From Actinomycetes bacterium (GTDB taxonomy: Bacteria; Actinomycetota; Acidimicrobiia; Acidimicrobiales; Microtrichaceae), in the NCBI GenBank assembly GCA_023423475.1, contig JAFAFN010000326.1:1-6307 (forward strand): DNA of 6,307 nucleotides, written 5' to 3'. Below the pieces are notes generated by a model. That model ran no database searches and was not told the origin of the DNA. It saw nothing but the letters and a program-made list of their open reading frames with translations. The translations under genes and the position numbers were made by a program. Below are positions 5,500 to 6,307 of this stretch, in pieces (position 1 is the stretch's first letter; each line of letters begins with the position of its first letter).

Positions 5500-6195
5500 A
5501 TGTCCGACCGAAGTGCACATTCCACCCGTCGCAGGATCACGACGATCGCCGTTGCGCTGCTCGCAGTGACCAGCCTCGGCGCAGCTGCATGCAGCAGCGA
5601 TGACAGCGGCGACGACAGCGGTTCTGGTGACTCCAGCACCACCGAGACGACCATGTCCGACTCGTCCATGGACGAGACCACGACCACGATGGCCGAGTGC
5701 GATTCGATGGCGCTCGAGCCGTCCGGCGACGCCTGTGCGTCGGTTCCCGCCGACGGCGCCGGCAGCTTCGACGGCATGGCGCAGGATCCTGCGGCGACCG
5801 CGGCGTCGAACAACCCGGAGCTCTCGACCCTGGTCACCGCGGTGACCGAGGCCGGGCTGGTCGACACCCTGAACGGTGATGGACCCTTCACCATCTTCGC
5901 CCCGGCCAACGCGGCCTTCGCGAAGATCCCCGAGGCCGACCTGAACGCCGTGCTCGCCGACAAGGACCAGCTGACCTCGATCCTCACCTACCACGTGGTG
6001 GCGGGCGAGAAGATGAGCTCGAAGGACCTCATCGAGGCCGGCAGCGTCGAGACGGTCCAGGGTGGCGAGGTCACCATCACCGAGGAGGGCGGCAAGCTCA
6101 AGATCAACGGCACCGCGACCGGTGTCTGCATCGACGTGCCGACCGCCAACGCCACGGTCCACATCATCGACGAGGTGCTGATGCCGACCAGCTGA
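5500..6195 (+). CDS. Fasciclin-domain lipoprotein of the MPT83/MPT70 type
   Basis: A 231-residue surface lipoprotein starting at the ATG at 5500, with AAGGAG (5486-5491) 8 bases upstream. Residues 1-30 are a signal peptide with R10-R11-R12, a hydrophobic core (13-26) and the lipobox-like GAAA before C31; Ala at -3 is less usual than Leu. Residues 32-66 are a Ser/Thr/Asp-rich linker with regularly placed Met (52, 57, 64, 70). One FAS1 domain covers about 104-229, with H1 box GPFTIFAPANAAF, the H2 motif LTYHVVAGE and the C-terminal TANATVHIIDEVLMP. The segments GMAQDP, AASNNP, LVDTLN, LTSILTYHVVAG and TANATV match remembered MPT70/MPT83 sequence almost word for word. C79 and C210 fall where MPT70 has its disulfide cysteines; C67 is extra. 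Mycobacterial members are SigK-dependent major surface or secreted antigens with an adhesion-like fold and unknown biochemical role. It lies 47 bases downstream of the oxidoreductase on the same strand. Confidence 0.94.
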   Translation: MSDRSAHSTRRRITTIAVALLAVTSLGAAACSSDDSGDDSGSGDSSTTETTMSDSSMDETTTTMAECDSMALEPSGDACASVPADGAGSFDGMAQDPAATAASNNPELSTLVTAVTEAGLVDTLNGDGPFTIFAPANAAFAKIPEADLNAVLADKDQLTSILTYHVVAGEKMSSKDLIEAGSVETVQGGEVTITEEGGKLKINGTATGVCIDVPTANATVHIIDEVLMPTS

Positions 6196-6256
6196 CCTGG
6201 CTGGGTCCACCTCGATGATCGCCGTCCGATGCTCGCCCGCATCGATCGGTGCCGCT

Positions 6257-6286
6257 GACGGGCGGGGACTTCGGTCCCCGCCCGTC
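6257..6286 (+). terminator. Intrinsic-type terminator hairpin with TTCG loop
   Basis: The 13-base arm gacgggcggggac (6257-6269) pairs perfectly with gtccccgcccgtc (6274-6286) around a TTCG loop closed by C-G, the exceptionally stable cUUCGg tetraloop. It begins 61 bases after the lipoprotein stop. No T-run follows, which is common for GC-rich actinobacterial terminators. It probably ends the oxidoreductase-lipoprotein transcript. Confidence 0.8.
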
Positions 6287-6290
6287 GTCG

Positions 6291-6303
6291 CCCCCCCCCC
6301 CCC
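6291..6303. repeat. 13-base poly-C homopolymer near the window end
   Basis: Thirteen consecutive C residues lie 4 bases beyond the terminator hairpin and 4 bases before the window ends. No gene overlaps the run as far as the window shows. It may be a real slippage-prone tract or a low-quality contig end; the sequence alone cannot separate these. Confidence 0.6.
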
Positions 6304-6307
6304 GTAG

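Noticed and set aside
3599..5518. Very long open frame (639 codons) on the minus strand opposite the oxidoreductase
   Set aside because: It is a GC-rich shadow: Arg/His/Asp-rich composition with no recognisable domain, while the plus-strand frame encodes clear Mo-enzyme motifs.

Overview
The window is about 70% GC by eye. Its codon use, RskA-type anti-sigma factor and MPT70/MPT83-type fasciclin lipoprotein point to an actinobacterium (Actinomycetota). The Ser/Thr/Asp-rich lipoprotein linker resembles those of Acidimicrobiia, but I hold that class placement only loosely. Coding density is very high and no gene-free stretch exceeds about 110 bases. I see no tRNA, rRNA, CRISPR array, insertion sequence or phage gene.

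Left part (1-2158): a WYL-domain transcriptional regulator, cut by the window edge, runs leftward. Divergent from it, across 63 bases, is a mycothiol-dependent maleylpyruvate isomerase/DinB-fold protein. An imperfect inverted repeat lies between them. A six-helix membrane protein of the GAP (SfLAP/LysE-like) family converges on the isomerase-like gene.

Right part (2237-6195): this is a compact sigma-factor regulon. sigK and rskA overlap by one base and run leftward. Divergent from them are a polytopic, Tat-motif-containing molybdopterin oxidoreductase of the sulfite oxidase family and a fasciclin-domain lipoprotein closely resembling mycobacterial MPT70/MPT83. In Mycobacterium tuberculosis, SigK/RskA control mpt70 and mpt83 from an unlinked locus. 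Here regulator and target sit together.

The main discovery is a repeated promoter signature. CAATCC-N15-CCGAAC occurs upstream of sigK (minus strand) and again inside the 3' end of the oxidoreductase gene, upstream of the lipoprotein. CCATAC-N15-CCGAAC lies directly upstream of the oxidoreductase. All three have the same 15-base spacer and resemble the CCATCC/CCGAAT elements described for mycobacterial SigK. In the two divergent promoters a start codon (GTG for sigK, ATG for the oxidoreductase) begins exactly 7 bases after the -10 box, with no Shine-Dalgarno sequence, so both mRNAs are probably leaderless. The locus therefore looks like a self-contained, autoregulated SigK circuit with three promoters. 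It would produce an extracytoplasmic Mo enzyme and, separately boosted, a surface lipoprotein.

The window ends with a perfect 13-bp terminator hairpin with a TTCG loop, followed by a 13-base C run.
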